From positions 42,364 through 106,363 of the forward strand of contig CAMRSY010000002.1 in the NCBI GenBank assembly GCA_947053545.1: a stretch of DNA of 64,000 nt. The letters are read 5' to 3'. The translations under genes were made by a program, and so were the position numbers. This DNA comes from an uncultured Clostridia bacterium. GTDB lineage: Bacteria > Bacillota > Clostridia > Christensenellales > Borkfalkiaceae. Below are positions 42,759 through 51,993 of the stretch, one piece after another; the first letter of the stretch is position 1; the number at the start of each line of letters is the position of its first letter. The notes under the pieces are model-generated. The model saw only the letters and a program-made list of their open reading frames with translations. It searched no databases and was not told where the DNA came from.

Positions 42759-44567
42759 TTATTTGCAGTTCTTTTTAAGTGTGTTAAGGCATTCGATAAG
42801 CTCTGAAGGGATGCGGTCTTTAATCGTGCCGGTGTAATAACCTTCTATTTCTTCGGCTTCTTTCGCCCATTTAGCTTTGTCTACGGCAAGAATTTCTTTT
42901 AACTCTTCAACGCCGAATTTTTTGCCTTCGCAGATTTCGTAGTCAAGGTCGGTTAAATCGATATCCTCTGCCTTGGGTACGTAGCCTATAGCCGTCTCGT
43001 CGGCGTCTACGGTACCGTCGCAACGTCTTAAAATCCACTCTAAAACGCGCATATTGTCGCCGAAGCCGGGCCACATAAAGTTGCCGTCTTTATCCGTTCT
43101 AAACCAGTTTACATTGAAAATCTTGGGGGGATTTTTAACAACTTTGCCCATATCGATCCAGTGCTTGAAATAATCGCCCATATGGTAGCCGGTGAAAGGT
43201 TTCATAGCCATCGGGTCGTGACGGAGTACGCCAACGGCGCCCGTTGCCGCGGCTGTCGTTTCCGACGACATTGCCGAGCCTATAAACACGCCGTGGTTCC
43301 AGTCGCGCGACTGATATACGAGGGGAGTGGTGGAAGCTCTTCTTCCGCCGAAGATAATTGCCGAAAGAGGCACGCCTTCCTTCGAATTGAAATCGGGCGA
43401 AACGCAGGGGCAATTTCTTGCGGGTGCTGTGAAACGCGAGTTGGGATGGGCAGCATAGGTCGCTTTGTCTTTCTTGTCAAACTTAGCGGGGCTCCAGGGT
43501 TTGCCCGTCCAGTCTATGCAGTGTTCGGGCAGGTTTTTATTAAGTCCTTCCCACCAAACGGTCATATCGTCGGTATTAAGCGCAACGTTTGTAAAAATGG
43601 TGCCGCGCTTGGTTGCCGCCAAAGCGTTGGGGTTAGAGTGGTCGTTCGTGCCGGGGGCAACGCCGAAGAAACCGTTTTCGGGGTTAACCGCCCAAAGTCT
43701 TCCGTCCTTACCCACGCGTATCCAGGCGATATCGTCGCCTACGCATTCTATTTTGTACCCTTTTTCAAGGTAGTGTTTGGGGGGAATAAGCATTGCCAGA
43801 TTGGTTTTGCCGCATGCGGAGGGGAAAGCCGCCGCCACGTATTTTTTGCTGCCGTCGGGGAAAGTTACGCCTAAAATAAGCATATGTTCCGCCATCCAGC
43901 CCTCGTATTTGCCAAGGTAGGAAGCAATACGAAGAGCAAAGCACTTTTTGCCTAAAAGCACGTTGCCGCCGTAAGCGGAGTTAACCGAAATTATGGCGTT
44001 GTCTTCGGGGAAATGCATTATATATCTGTTTTCCGCTTCAACGTTGCATTTTGCGTGGAAGCCTTTAATAAAGCTGCCGTCTTTGCCCAGCGCGGTTAAA
44101 ACCTCTTTGCCAACTCTCGTCATAATGCACATATTCAGTACGACGTAAATGCTGTCGGTAACCTCGATGCCGTATTTGGCAAAATCGCTGCCTACAACGC
44201 CCATAGAGTAAGGGATAACATACATCGTTCTGCCTTTCATCGAGCCGCGCGCAATCTCTGCGCACAGTTCGTACGCCTGTTTAGGGTCCATCCAATAGTT
44301 TATGGGGCCTGCGTCTTCCTTATTTTTAGTGCATATAAATGTTCTGTCCTCTACGCGGGCAACGTCGTTTACTTTGGTTCTGTGAAGGTAGCAGTCGGGA
44401 AGAAGAGACTGGTTAAGTTTTATAAGTTCGCCCGAAACAACGGCTTCCTTCCTAAGCGCGTCAATCTGTGTCTGGCTGCCGTCAACCCAAACTATTTTGT
44501 CGGGGCAGGCAAGTTCTGCGCTTTCTTTAACGAAATCGAGAATTTTCTGATTTTTGGTAAGTGCCAT
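42759..44567 (-). CDS. pckG: Phosphoenolpyruvate carboxykinase (GTP)
   Basis: Interconverts oxaloacetate and phosphoenolpyruvate with GTP/GDP. 602 residues, normal for the GTP class. Seen: FPSACGKTNLAM near residue 270 (P-loop with the active-site Cys), IGDDIA-like metal region, and FGGRRASTTPLVY. The GTP enzyme is less common in Clostridia than the ATP form; in anaerobes it often runs in the carboxylating direction. AAGGAGA precedes the ATG. Transcribed with the SHOCT protein. Confidence 0.96.
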   Translation of the reverse strand: MALTKNQKILDFVKESAELACPDKIVWVDGSQTQIDALRKEAVVSGELIKLNQSLLPDCYLHRTKVNDVARVEDRTFICTKNKEDAGPINYWMDPKQAYELCAEIARGSMKGRTMYVIPYSMGVVGSDFAKYGIEVTDSIYVVLNMCIMTRVGKEVLTALGKDGSFIKGFHAKCNVEAENRYIMHFPEDNAIISVNSAYGGNVLLGKKCFALRIASYLGKYEGWMAEHMLILGVTFPDGSKKYVAAAFPSACGKTNLAMLIPPKHYLEKGYKIECVGDDIAWIRVGKDGRLWAVNPENGFFGVAPGTNDHSNPNALAATKRGTIFTNVALNTDDMTVWWEGLNKNLPEHCIDWTGKPWSPAKFDKKDKATYAAHPNSRFTAPARNCPCVSPDFNSKEGVPLSAIIFGGRRASTTPLVYQSRDWNHGVFIGSAMSSETTAAATGAVGVLRHDPMAMKPFTGYHMGDYFKHWIDMGKVVKNPPKIFNVNWFRTDKDGNFMWPGFGDNMRVLEWILRRCDGTVDADETAIGYVPKAEDIDLTDLDYEICEGKKFGVEELKEILAVDKAKWAKEAEEIEGYYTGTIKDRIPSELIECLNTLKKNCK

Positions 44568-44897
44568 ATTATATCTCCTTAAAAAATACAGGTTTTAATT
44601 TTATAATTTGCGCGGAACAAAATTTCCACTTATACAAGTATATCAAAATTTCTGTGTAAAAGCAAATATTTTAATGCAAAATTCGTGTAAAAACGCCTCT
44701 TTAGCTAAAAAGACGCTCTCCCGCTGACTACGAATATGACAATATTACTTTTTTTATTACATAATTAGAATATTTCTTTTTATCTTATAATATTATCATT
44801 ATTAAAAGTAATCGAAAATTCCGCGCCGTTTTCGCATTTTTGTTTTAACGGAGCGGTTCGGGATTACCGTATTCCGCATTAAAAAGGGGGTAAAGCT
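44568..44897. other. Divergent control region of pckG and the 44.9 kb gene
   Basis: 330 AT-rich bases. It holds the pckG promoter and an imperfect palindrome around TTTAGCTAAA at about 44698. No gene seen. Confidence 0.5.
44637..44665 (-). promoter_or_regulatory. Sigma-A promoter of pckG
   Basis: On the minus strand TTGCTT, 17-base spacer, TATACT, about 70 bases before the start codon. Confidence 0.65.
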
Positions 44898-45833
44898 TTG
44901 TCGGCTTACGTAAAAAAAATTGCCGTTATAAAACAGGTTAAGGGCGGTTTTTCCGCCGACGGCGGCGCCGTGTCGGGGCTTGTCAAATGCGAAACTTACG
45001 CGGGCTTTATAAAGGTGGAAGTTTCGCTTATCAACTTTGCGCCGCTTACCGAGGGTAGGTATGTTCTGGGCATAACCGACGGGCTTAACACCGTTACTTT
45101 CGAGGGGCTTTCCTACGAGGGCGAGGGCGATTTCAACCTGTCGTCGGGTTTTGCCTTTCTGGTATGCTTTTGCCATAATACCGTGGCGCCGGTAGCAAGC
45201 GCGGCGTGCGGACAAATGGCTTGCGCTCTGCCCGATTTAAAACAGGAGATGACCAAGCTGGAAAATATACGCCCGCCGAAGGGTGGCGCTGCGTACGACG
45301 ACGAAGCTATTGCGGAGGTAAATTATTATGAAGATACTGTTGAAGGCAGTGCCGCTGTATGCGCGGCTGAAACGCAAAAGGAAGAGCGGTTTGCAGGCGG
45401 CGAAGATGAAAAGAATTCTGGCGCTGTCGAAGGCCCGCAAAAAAGCGGCGTAGACGAAGCCGCGGCCGACAGTATAATTAAAGAGCCCTTAACGGGAGGG
45501 CTTGCAGGCGGCGATTTTTACAGCCGTATGGAAATGGATATAAGGCGCATATTTTCAAATTATCCGTCCGAGCCCGCGCTTGAGCGCGCCATGGAAGGCA
45601 GCAGGTTTGCAAAAATAAATTACGGCGAAAACAGATTTTACGTATTCGGCGTGTTAAAGGTTGAAGGCAAGCCGCGCTATATCTGCTACGGCGTGCCGGC
45701 AGCTGACGGCAAAAATCCGCCGCCCAGCTTAAAAGATTGCGCAAGTTTCGTGCCCACCGGGGACGGCGCGGGGTATTGGATGACCTATCAGGACGCCGCT
45801 ACCGGCGTAAGCGTTATAATAAATAATACCTGA
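44898..45833 (+). CDS. Hypothetical two-domain protein
   Basis: 311 residues, no signal or membrane segment. The N-terminal 110 residues are strand-rich with paired Cys (FLVCFCHN). An acidic, low-complexity linker of about 80 residues follows, then a domain beginning DFYSRMEMDIRRIFSNYPSEPALE with KINYGENRFYVFGVLKVEGKPRYICYGVPA near 250 and ending GYWMTYQDAATG. This layout is seen in uncharacterised clostridial proteins. Start is TTG at 44898 with AAGGGGG upstream. Function unknown. Confidence 0.78.
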   Translation: MSAYVKKIAVIKQVKGGFSADGGAVSGLVKCETYAGFIKVEVSLINFAPLTEGRYVLGITDGLNTVTFEGLSYEGEGDFNLSSGFAFLVCFCHNTVAPVASAACGQMACALPDLKQEMTKLENIRPPKGGAAYDDEAIAEVNYYEDTVEGSAAVCAAETQKEERFAGGEDEKNSGAVEGPQKSGVDEAAADSIIKEPLTGGLAGGDFYSRMEMDIRRIFSNYPSEPALERAMEGSRFAKINYGENRFYVFGVLKVEGKPRYICYGVPAADGKNPPPSLKDCASFVPTGDGAGYWMTYQDAATGVSVIINNT

Positions 45834-45871
45834 TATTACCGTGAGGGCGGGAGAAACGCGGTATATTGCTG

Positions 45872-46081
45872 TTATTTCAGTCCTTTATACGGTTTGAAAA
45901 CCGCCAGCGAGTAAATTACGAACAGGGCGGATACAAACGCAACGGCAAGAAAACACCGCATCGCCGTATAGTTGTTAAAGCATAAAAACAGCAGCAGGTT
46001 AAATCCCGAAAAAGCGAAAACACCCCCGCATATGCCCAGGATAATTAAATTTATTGTGCAAATTAAACAAGTAAGGCGCAT
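45872..46081 (-). CDS. Small membrane protein, DUF378-like
   Basis: About 69 residues with two hydrophobic segments and NLIILGICGGVFAFSGFNLL, similar in shape to DUF378 proteins. The start is uncertain; ATG at 46081 agrees best with the family and with a TATAAT at about 46100-46105, and lies in a perfect hairpin (GGCGCATAC / GTATGCGCC). Longer frames begin at 46102 or 46126 without ribosome sites. Confidence 0.5.
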   Translation of the reverse strand: MRLTCLICTINLIILGICGGVFAFSGFNLLLFLCFNNYTAMRCFLAVAFVSALFVIYSLAVFKPYKGLK

Positions 46082-46155
46082 ACAAAAAGTATGCGCCCGC
46101 ATTATATATTTATGTAAATTAAACAAAGTTACAGTGACTTAAACCGCGTTTTAAT

Positions 46156-46416
46156 TTATACAACTATATTGTCCAAAACCAGCCTGTCGAAATCCACGCT
46201 TTCGGCAAAGTCGCGCGGAAGAAAGCGTACTGTGTTGAATTTGGCATAGTTGAAAATGTGCGTTTTCAAAAGTACGGGCGTGGCAATGTCAAGGCCTTCG
46301 CAAATATCGGCAAGGTAGTTAAAAAAATCGCCGTAAGTAAACTTATCTGCACGTTTGTAGGTAAGTTGTTTTTCTATTTTTCCGTCTTTAATAATTTTCG
46401 CCCAAATTTTAAACAT
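46156..46416 (-). CDS. Hypothetical protein
   Basis: 86 residues, soluble: KIWAKIIKDGKIEKQLTY at the start, then DFFNYLADICEGLDIATPVLL, ending in FDRLVLDNIVV. Not recognised by family name; similar short proteins are found in Clostridia. Confidence 0.65.
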   Translation of the reverse strand: MFKIWAKIIKDGKIEKQLTYKRADKFTYGDFFNYLADICEGLDIATPVLLKTHIFNYAKFNTVRFLPRDFAESVDFDRLVLDNIVV

Positions 46417-46539
46417 ATTACCATTTTACTAAAAACCGCATAAAAAGTAAACGCATTGCGCGTAGGTAAATTGACATGCGGGGTAAAAAAAGTTAAAATA
46501 TAACTGCCGGCGGATATTCCGGCGGAAGAGGTGACCTTA

Positions 46540-47028
46540 ATGGAAGGAATTGAAAAGGATATACTGGCTATACTCGAGGCGGATTCGCGCATAACCGCAG
46601 GTAGGCTTGCGGCAATGCTGGGAATAAGCGAGGCGCAGGCGAAAGACGAGGTTAAAAAACTTGAACAACAGGGTGTTATAGTAAAATACACTGCGATAGT
46701 CAATGCCGACAATATCGACGACAACAAGGTTGAAGCGCTTATCGAGGTGAAAGTAACGCCGCAAAAGGGCGAGGGATTCGATGCGATTGCGCGCGAAATT
46801 GCCGAGCACGAAGAGGTTAAAAATTTGTATCTTATGAGCGGCGGTTACGATTTGGCGGTTATCGTAGAGGGCAAATCGCTTAAAAGCGTTTCGCGCTTCG
46901 TTTCCGAGCGTATATCCACTTACGACAGCGTTTTGTCTACGGCTACCCACTTTATTTTGAAAAAATATAAAGTAGAAGGCGCGCTTATGAAAAAGAGCGA
47001 AGAGGGCAGGCTGTCTGTGCAGCCTTAA
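46540..47028 (+). CDS. Lrp/AsnC-family transcriptional regulator
   Basis: 162 residues: HTH (ILEADSRITAGRLAAMLGIS) then the RAM ligand-binding domain (VEALIEVKVTPQKG..., NLYLMSGGYDLAVIVEG). The ATG at 46540 has AGAGGTGA six bases upstream. It precedes an aminotransferase by 34 bases; this Lrp-aminotransferase pair recurs in Clostridia and suggests amino-acid control of the enzyme. Confidence 0.9.
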   Translation: MEGIEKDILAILEADSRITAGRLAAMLGISEAQAKDEVKKLEQQGVIVKYTAIVNADNIDDNKVEALIEVKVTPQKGEGFDAIAREIAEHEEVKNLYLMSGGYDLAVIVEGKSLKSVSRFVSERISTYDSVLSTATHFILKKYKVEGALMKKSEEGRLSVQP

Positions 47029-47062
47029 CGGCGCTGCTGTTAATATAACCGAATAAATAATT

Positions 47063-48241
47063 ATGAGAAGTTTCGTTAACCAACGCGCGGCGGGTTTAAA
47101 GCCGAGCGGTATAAGAAAATTTTTTGATATCGTACAGGAGATGGAGGGCGCTATTTCGTTAGGCGTAGGCGAACCCGATTTCGTTACGCCCTGGTATATT
47201 CGCGACGCGGCTGTGCGGTCGATAAAGCGCGGGCTTACGCAGTATACCGGTAACCGCGGATTGCCCGAACTGCGCGAAAATATCTGCAGATATATGGCCG
47301 AGCGATTCGGCGTTGTCTGCGACCCCGAACATACTCTGGTAACAGTCGGCGCAAGCGAGGCAATCGATTTAACGCTGCGCGCAATCTGCGGTGAGGGCGA
47401 TGAAATTCTTGTGCCCGAACCTTGCTATGTTTCATATGCGCCCACGGTAACTTTGGCGGGTGGCACTCCAGTGGCGGTGCAGTGCACGGCGGACAACGAT
47501 TTCGTGCTTACCCCCGCGCAGATAGAGGCCGCGGTAACGGCAAACACCAAGGCGTTAATCCTTGCCTATCCCAATAATCCCACCGGCGCCATTATGACCA
47601 AAGAGCAGTTGGAAGCGCTTATTCCCGTTATTGAAAAGCACGATTTGCTTGTAATTTCAGATGAAATTTATGCCGAACTTACATACGTCGGCAGGCACGT
47701 TTCAATAGCTTCGCTTGGCAATATGCGGGGGCGAACGGTGGTAATAAGCGGATTTTCCAAGGCTTTTGCGATGACCGGCTGGCGCGTGGGTTTCGTGTGT
47801 GCGCCAGCGGAAATAGACGACGCCATTTTCAAAATTCATCAGTACGGAATAATGTGCGCGCCCCGCGTTTCGCAACACGCCGCGGCGGCGGCTTTGGGCG
47901 AAGGATTTGCCGACGGATTTTCTGTCGTGGAGGAAATGCGCGCCGAATATGCGCGCCGCGGTAGATTTATGGTAAACGCATTCAACTCCCTAGGGCTGAA
48001 ATGTTTTCAGCCTAAAGGCGCGTTTTACGTGTTTCCTTCTATCGAAAGCACGGGGCTGGACGGCGAAGAGTTCGCCAACAGGCTGCTCCGCGAACGTAAG
48101 GTTGCTGTGGTGCCGGGTACGGCGTTCGGCGACGCGGGCAAAATGCATGTGCGCTGTTCGTATGCAACCTCGCAGGAAAATTTAACCGAAGCGATAGGCC
48201 GAATAAGCGATTTCGTGGGGAATTTATCTGATAAAGGTTAG
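47063..48241 (+). CDS. Class I/II PLP aminotransferase (aspartate aminotransferase type)
   Basis: 392 residues. Seen: GVGEPDFVTP near residue 36, TxGASEAIDLTLRA, AYPNNPTGAI near 170, SDEIYAELTY, and the PLP lysine in SGFSKAFAMTGWRVG near 230. Likely transaminates aspartate, alanine or an aromatic amino acid. No Shine-Dalgarno is obvious; it probably relies on read-through from the Lrp gene. Confidence 0.9.
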   Translation: MRSFVNQRAAGLKPSGIRKFFDIVQEMEGAISLGVGEPDFVTPWYIRDAAVRSIKRGLTQYTGNRGLPELRENICRYMAERFGVVCDPEHTLVTVGASEAIDLTLRAICGEGDEILVPEPCYVSYAPTVTLAGGTPVAVQCTADNDFVLTPAQIEAAVTANTKALILAYPNNPTGAIMTKEQLEALIPVIEKHDLLVISDEIYAELTYVGRHVSIASLGNMRGRTVVISGFSKAFAMTGWRVGFVCAPAEIDDAIFKIHQYGIMCAPRVSQHAAAAALGEGFADGFSVVEEMRAEYARRGRFMVNAFNSLGLKCFQPKGAFYVFPSIESTGLDGEEFANRLLRERKVAVVPGTAFGDAGKMHVRCSYATSQENLTEAIGRISDFVGNLSDKG

Positions 48242-48305
48242 AAAAGCAGGCGAATCCGGTTAAATATATTTAGCCTTAATACGTCAAACGCAGGGGTATT
48301 TACAT

Positions 48306-48334
48306 TTGACAAACAAAACAAAGTACTATATAAT
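48306..48334 (+). promoter_or_regulatory. Sigma-A promoter of greA
   Basis: Perfect TTGACA and TATAAT with a 17-base spacer; start codon 85 bases downstream. Confidence 0.93.
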
Positions 48335-48418
48335 AATGTACGCGTTTCGGAAACGGAACGCGTATTTTAATAAAAATAACAAATTTATGCCGCTAAAACG
48401 GCGAAAGAGGTAATATAG

Positions 48419-48892
48419 ATGGCTGACCAACAATTTGTAATGACTAAAAAAAATTACGACGCGCTCGTTGCCGAGCTTGACAATCTTGTAAAAGTTAAGC
48501 GTCCGGAAATAATTGAAAGAATTGCCGAAGCGCGTTCGCACGGCGACCTTTCCGAAAATGCCGAATACGACGCGGCGCGAGAAGAACAGCGTTCTAACGA
48601 AGGGAAGATAGCCGAACTGGAATATCAGATAAAAAACGCGGTTATTCAGGAAGAAATAAACGATAATTCTTTTGTTCATCTCGATTCGAAAGTAACCGTG
48701 CGCGACGAGGAATTCGGCGACGAAGAGGTTTATACCATAACCTCGGTGACAGACGTCGACGTTATGCAAAATAAAATCTCTTCCGAATCGCCTGTAGGCA
48801 GCGCGCTTATGAGAAGGAAAAAGGGCGACGTGGTAACCGTGTCCTGCCCCGACGGCAGCAGTTACAAATTGAAGATTATGGCAATAAAATAA
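48419..48892 (+). CDS. greA: Transcription elongation factor GreA
   Basis: Rescues backtracked RNA polymerase by stimulating transcript cleavage. 157 residues: N-terminal coiled coil with RIAEARSHGDLSENAEYDAAREEQ, whose acidic tip (DLSENAEYDAA) is functional, then the FKBP-like globular domain with ISSESPVGSALMRRKKGD. AGAGGTAA precedes the ATG. lysS lies downstream, separated by a structured spacer. Confidence 0.96.
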   Translation: MADQQFVMTKKNYDALVAELDNLVKVKRPEIIERIAEARSHGDLSENAEYDAAREEQRSNEGKIAELEYQIKNAVIQEEINDNSFVHLDSKVTVRDEEFGDEEVYTITSVTDVDVMQNKISSESPVGSALMRRKKGDVVTVSCPDGSSYKLKIMAIK

Positions 48893-48994
48893 ATATCGCG
48901 CCGGTATAAAAAACCGTCGGCGGTATGCCGTTGCGGGCAACGGAAAATATTGCCGCGGGCGGCAGGGCATACGGGGTTTGCCGGCCGGGATATT
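48892..48994 (+). other. Cloverleaf-like structured spacer between greA and lysS
   Basis: About 103 bases with nested pairing: outer AATATC/GATATT and CCGG/CCGG, then GTATGCC/GGCATAC enclosing two hairpins, CCGTTGC-GG-GCAACGG and TGCCGC-GG-GCGGCA. It starts at the greA stop codon. No T-box signature or poly-T is seen. Confidence 0.6.
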
Positions 48995-49027
48995 TAATTA
49001 AAATACGCATTATAACAGGGTAAATTT

Positions 49028-50548
49028 ATGCAAAACACACAAAACAATACGCCGCTTACCGAAGAGGAAGAGCAGGCTCAACTGATAGAACAGGCGCAAA
49101 TCCGCCGTGAAAAGCTTGCAAAGCTTACGGCAGAGGGCAATAACCCTTACGAAAAAACCAAGTATGCGGTAAGCGAAAATTCTAAATCGGTCAAAGATAA
49201 GTTCGCCGGGCTTGAGGGTAAAGAGGTTTCTATTGCCGGCAGGCTTATGAGCCGCCGTATAATGGGCAAGGCAAGCTTTTGCCACGTTTCCGACCGCGAA
49301 GGGCTTATTCAGATTTACGTCCGCCGCGACGACGTGGGCGAGGAAGAGTACGCCTCGTTTAAAAAAGATTACGATATCGGCGATATCGTAGGCGTAAAAG
49401 GTTTTGTGTTCAAAACGCAGACGGGCGAAATTTCGGTGCACTGCACGGGTATAGAAATGCTTTCCAAGGCGCTGTTGCCCCTTCCCGAAAAACAGCACGG
49501 TTTAACCAATGCCGACATAAGGTACCGCCAGCGCGATTTGGATTTGATTGTCAATCCCGACGTTAAAAAGACATTTATAGCGCGTTCGAAAATTTTAAAG
49601 GAAATACGCGCGTATCTCGATAATCTGGGTTATCTGGAGGTGGATACGCCCGTATTGACCACGCTTGAAATAGGCGCCGCTGCGCGCCCCTTCAAAACCC
49701 GCCACAACGCGCTGGATATCGATATGTATCTCCGCATAGAAACCGAACTTTATCTTAAACGGTTAATCGTCGGCGGGCTGGAAAAGGTGTACGAGGTGGG
49801 CAGAATATTCCGCAACGAGGGTATGGACGCCTTCCACAACCCCGAATTTACCTCTATTGAAATGTATCAGGCTTATACCGATTATTTCGGTATGATGGAT
49901 TTAATAGAAGACCTGTACAAAACCGTTACCGAAAAGGTGTGCGGCTGCACGCAAATCAGTTATCAGGGAACGGCCATAGACATGGGCAAGAAATGGGAAA
50001 GGCTTACGATGAAAGAGGCGGTTAAAAAGTATTGCGGCGCCGATTACGATTCGTGGGCGGACGACGGCGCCGCGCGCGCCGCGGCAAAAGCGCTTAATTG
50101 CGACGTTCCCGAGGGAGAAAGCGCAACAAAGGGTCACGTTCTTATAGCACTGTTCGAAGCGTTTGTGGAAGATAAGTTGATTCAGCCCACCGTAATTTAC
50201 GATTATCCCGTAGAAAACTCGCCTTTGGCAAAGCGCAAGCCTTCCGACCCCTTATTTACCGAAAGGTTCGAATATTTTATCTGCGCACACGAATTCGGCA
50301 ATGCATTTTCCGAGCTGAACGACCCTATCGACCAGAAGCAGAGGTTTGTCAGGCAGGTTGCCGCCAAAAGGGCGCAGGAACCGGGATGCAACGCGCAGGT
50401 CGACGACGACTTTATAACTGCGCTGGAGTACGGCTTGCCCCCCACGGGCGGATTGGGTATGGGCGTAGACCGTTTGGTTATGCTGTTAACCGACAGTTCC
50501 ACCATAAGGGACGTAATTTTATTTCCCACAATGAAACCTAAAAAGTAA
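49028..50548 (+). CDS. lysS: Lysyl-tRNA synthetase, class II
   Basis: 506 residues. N-terminal OB-fold anticodon domain (VSIAGRLMSRRIMGKASF), motif 2 in FRNEGMDAFHNPEFTSIEMY, motif 3 in GLGMGVDRLVMLL near the end. Usual length and context (greA-lysS as in many Firmicutes). Confidence 0.97.
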   Translation: MQNTQNNTPLTEEEEQAQLIEQAQIRREKLAKLTAEGNNPYEKTKYAVSENSKSVKDKFAGLEGKEVSIAGRLMSRRIMGKASFCHVSDREGLIQIYVRRDDVGEEEYASFKKDYDIGDIVGVKGFVFKTQTGEISVHCTGIEMLSKALLPLPEKQHGLTNADIRYRQRDLDLIVNPDVKKTFIARSKILKEIRAYLDNLGYLEVDTPVLTTLEIGAAARPFKTRHNALDIDMYLRIETELYLKRLIVGGLEKVYEVGRIFRNEGMDAFHNPEFTSIEMYQAYTDYFGMMDLIEDLYKTVTEKVCGCTQISYQGTAIDMGKKWERLTMKEAVKKYCGADYDSWADDGAARAAAKALNCDVPEGESATKGHVLIALFEAFVEDKLIQPTVIYDYPVENSPLAKRKPSDPLFTERFEYFICAHEFGNAFSELNDPIDQKQRFVRQVAAKRAQEPGCNAQVDDDFITALEYGLPPTGGLGMGVDRLVMLLTDSSTIRDVILFPTMKPKK

Positions 50549-50643
50549 TATAAAACGCAAAGTTTATACTTGCAGACCGAAAATTGCGCAAGCGTTTACC
50601 TTGATTCGGGGTAATTGACATTAGATTCCGCATTAAACCGACT

Positions 50644-51993
50644 ATGAATTATAAATACGAAATTTTATCGCAACTAAATAAAATAAAGGGCAAAGATAAA
50701 AACCGTTTGCATATGCCGGGGCATAAAAATTCGGGCGATTTTAAATCGCAGTTCCCCGTTTCGGCAATCGATTTTACCGAGCTGGATATTACCGACGATT
50801 TAGGCTGTCCTTCGGGCGCAATAAAAAAAGCGCAGGAGGATATCGCAGAAATTCTCGGCGCAAAAAAAGCTTATATAACAACCGACGGCTCTTCGTCGGG
50901 AGTTATGGCTATGATGTTTGTCGCCGCCGCTTACGGCAATAAAATAATCGTGCCGCGCAATTCGCACAAAAGCGTATTTAATGCGTGCAGATTGCTTAAT
51001 TTAGAGCCCGTAATCGTGCAGGGCGCCGAAGAAAACGGTGTTCTTTTGCCTCCGCCTGCAGAACTTATCGAAACGCTTATAGTCAACGACGTGAATATTG
51101 CCGGTATGATTATAACCTCGCCCGACTACTACGGCAATATAGCGCCGCTTGAAAGATATGCCGAAATTCTTAAAAAGTACGAAAGGCTGCTGTTTGCCGA
51201 CGGTGCGCACGGCACGCATCTCGCTCTCGGCGAAAACAGGTCGGGATACGCGGGCGTTTATGCGGATATGTGGGTAGACGGCGCGCACAAAACCTTGCCC
51301 GTTTTAACGCAGGGCGCGGTTGTGTGCGTAAATAATTCGGCGCTTATTTCGCGCGCGGAGGAGGCGCTGGGCATATTCCGCACCACGTCGCCCAGCTTTC
51401 CGGTTATGGCAAGCGTGGAATACGGCGTTAAATATTTTGTAAACAATCCAAAATATCTGCAGCGCGCGTTGAACGTCGTCAACGAATTGAAATCGGGGCT
51501 GGAGGGAATAACTTTGTATCCCTCGCAGGACTGGACAAAATTCGCCGTCGATTTCAAACCTTTGGGTATTTCGCCTTATCTTGCGGAAGAAATTTTTGCA
51601 AAGAAGGGCATTTATCCCGAATTCAACGACGGCAGGTATATCCTGTTTTATCTTTCGCCTTCGGTAGAGCCTTTCCATATAAACGAATTCAAAAACACTC
51701 TTTTGTGGGTATGCGCGCAGAAAAAATTGCAAAACACCTATAAAGACGTGCCTTCGGTCCCCGCGGCAGACAGGACGTACAGTTTTTTGTATGCTTACCG
51801 TCATAAAACCGAGTATGTGCCTTTAAAACAGGCGGCAGGCAGAATGTGCGCCGATAACGCGGGGATAACGCCTCCTTGCCTTCCCGTGGTTATTGCGGGG
51901 GAAATGATAAGCGAGCAGGCGGTAAACGCGCTGTTAAAGGCAAACAAAACGTTCGGTATAGAAGACGGAAAGATAAAAGTGGTAAAAAAATGA
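50644..51993 (+). CDS. Orn/Lys/Arg decarboxylase-family PLP protein (YaaO-like)
   Basis: 449 residues, fold type I. Seen: HMPGHKN near the start, FTELDITDDLG, a phosphate-binding TTDGSSSGVMAM near 78-90, and the PLP lysine in VDGAHKTLPVLTQGA near 208-222. Same family and place (just before tmk) as Bacillus yaaO. It may decarboxylate a basic amino acid; substrate is unproven. Its stop overlaps the tmk start as ATGA. Confidence 0.9.
   Translation: MNYKYEILSQLNKIKGKDKNRLHMPGHKNSGDFKSQFPVSAIDFTELDITDDLGCPSGAIKKAQEDIAEILGAKKAYITTDGSSSGVMAMMFVAAAYGNKIIVPRNSHKSVFNACRLLNLEPVIVQGAEENGVLLPPPAELIETLIVNDVNIAGMIITSPDYYGNIAPLERYAEILKKYERLLFADGAHGTHLALGENRSGYAGVYADMWVDGAHKTLPVLTQGAVVCVNNSALISRAEEALGIFRTTSPSFPVMASVEYGVKYFVNNPKYLQRALNVVNELKSGLEGITLYPSQDWTKFAVDFKPLGISPYLAEEIFAKKGIYPEFNDGRYILFYLSPSVEPFHINEFKNTLLWVCAQKKLQNTYKDVPSVPAADRTYSFLYAYRHKTEYVPLKQAAGRMCADNAGITPPCLPVVIAGEMISEQAVNALLKANKTFGIEDGKIKVVKK

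Noticed and set aside
43161-43874. 237-codon frame opposite pckG
   Set aside because: Antisense shadow; pckG is complete and conserved on the other strand.
48893-49027. T-box riboswitch before lysS
   Set aside because: No T-box sequence (AGGGTGGNACCGCG) or terminator-antiterminator pair is present, and the region is too short.
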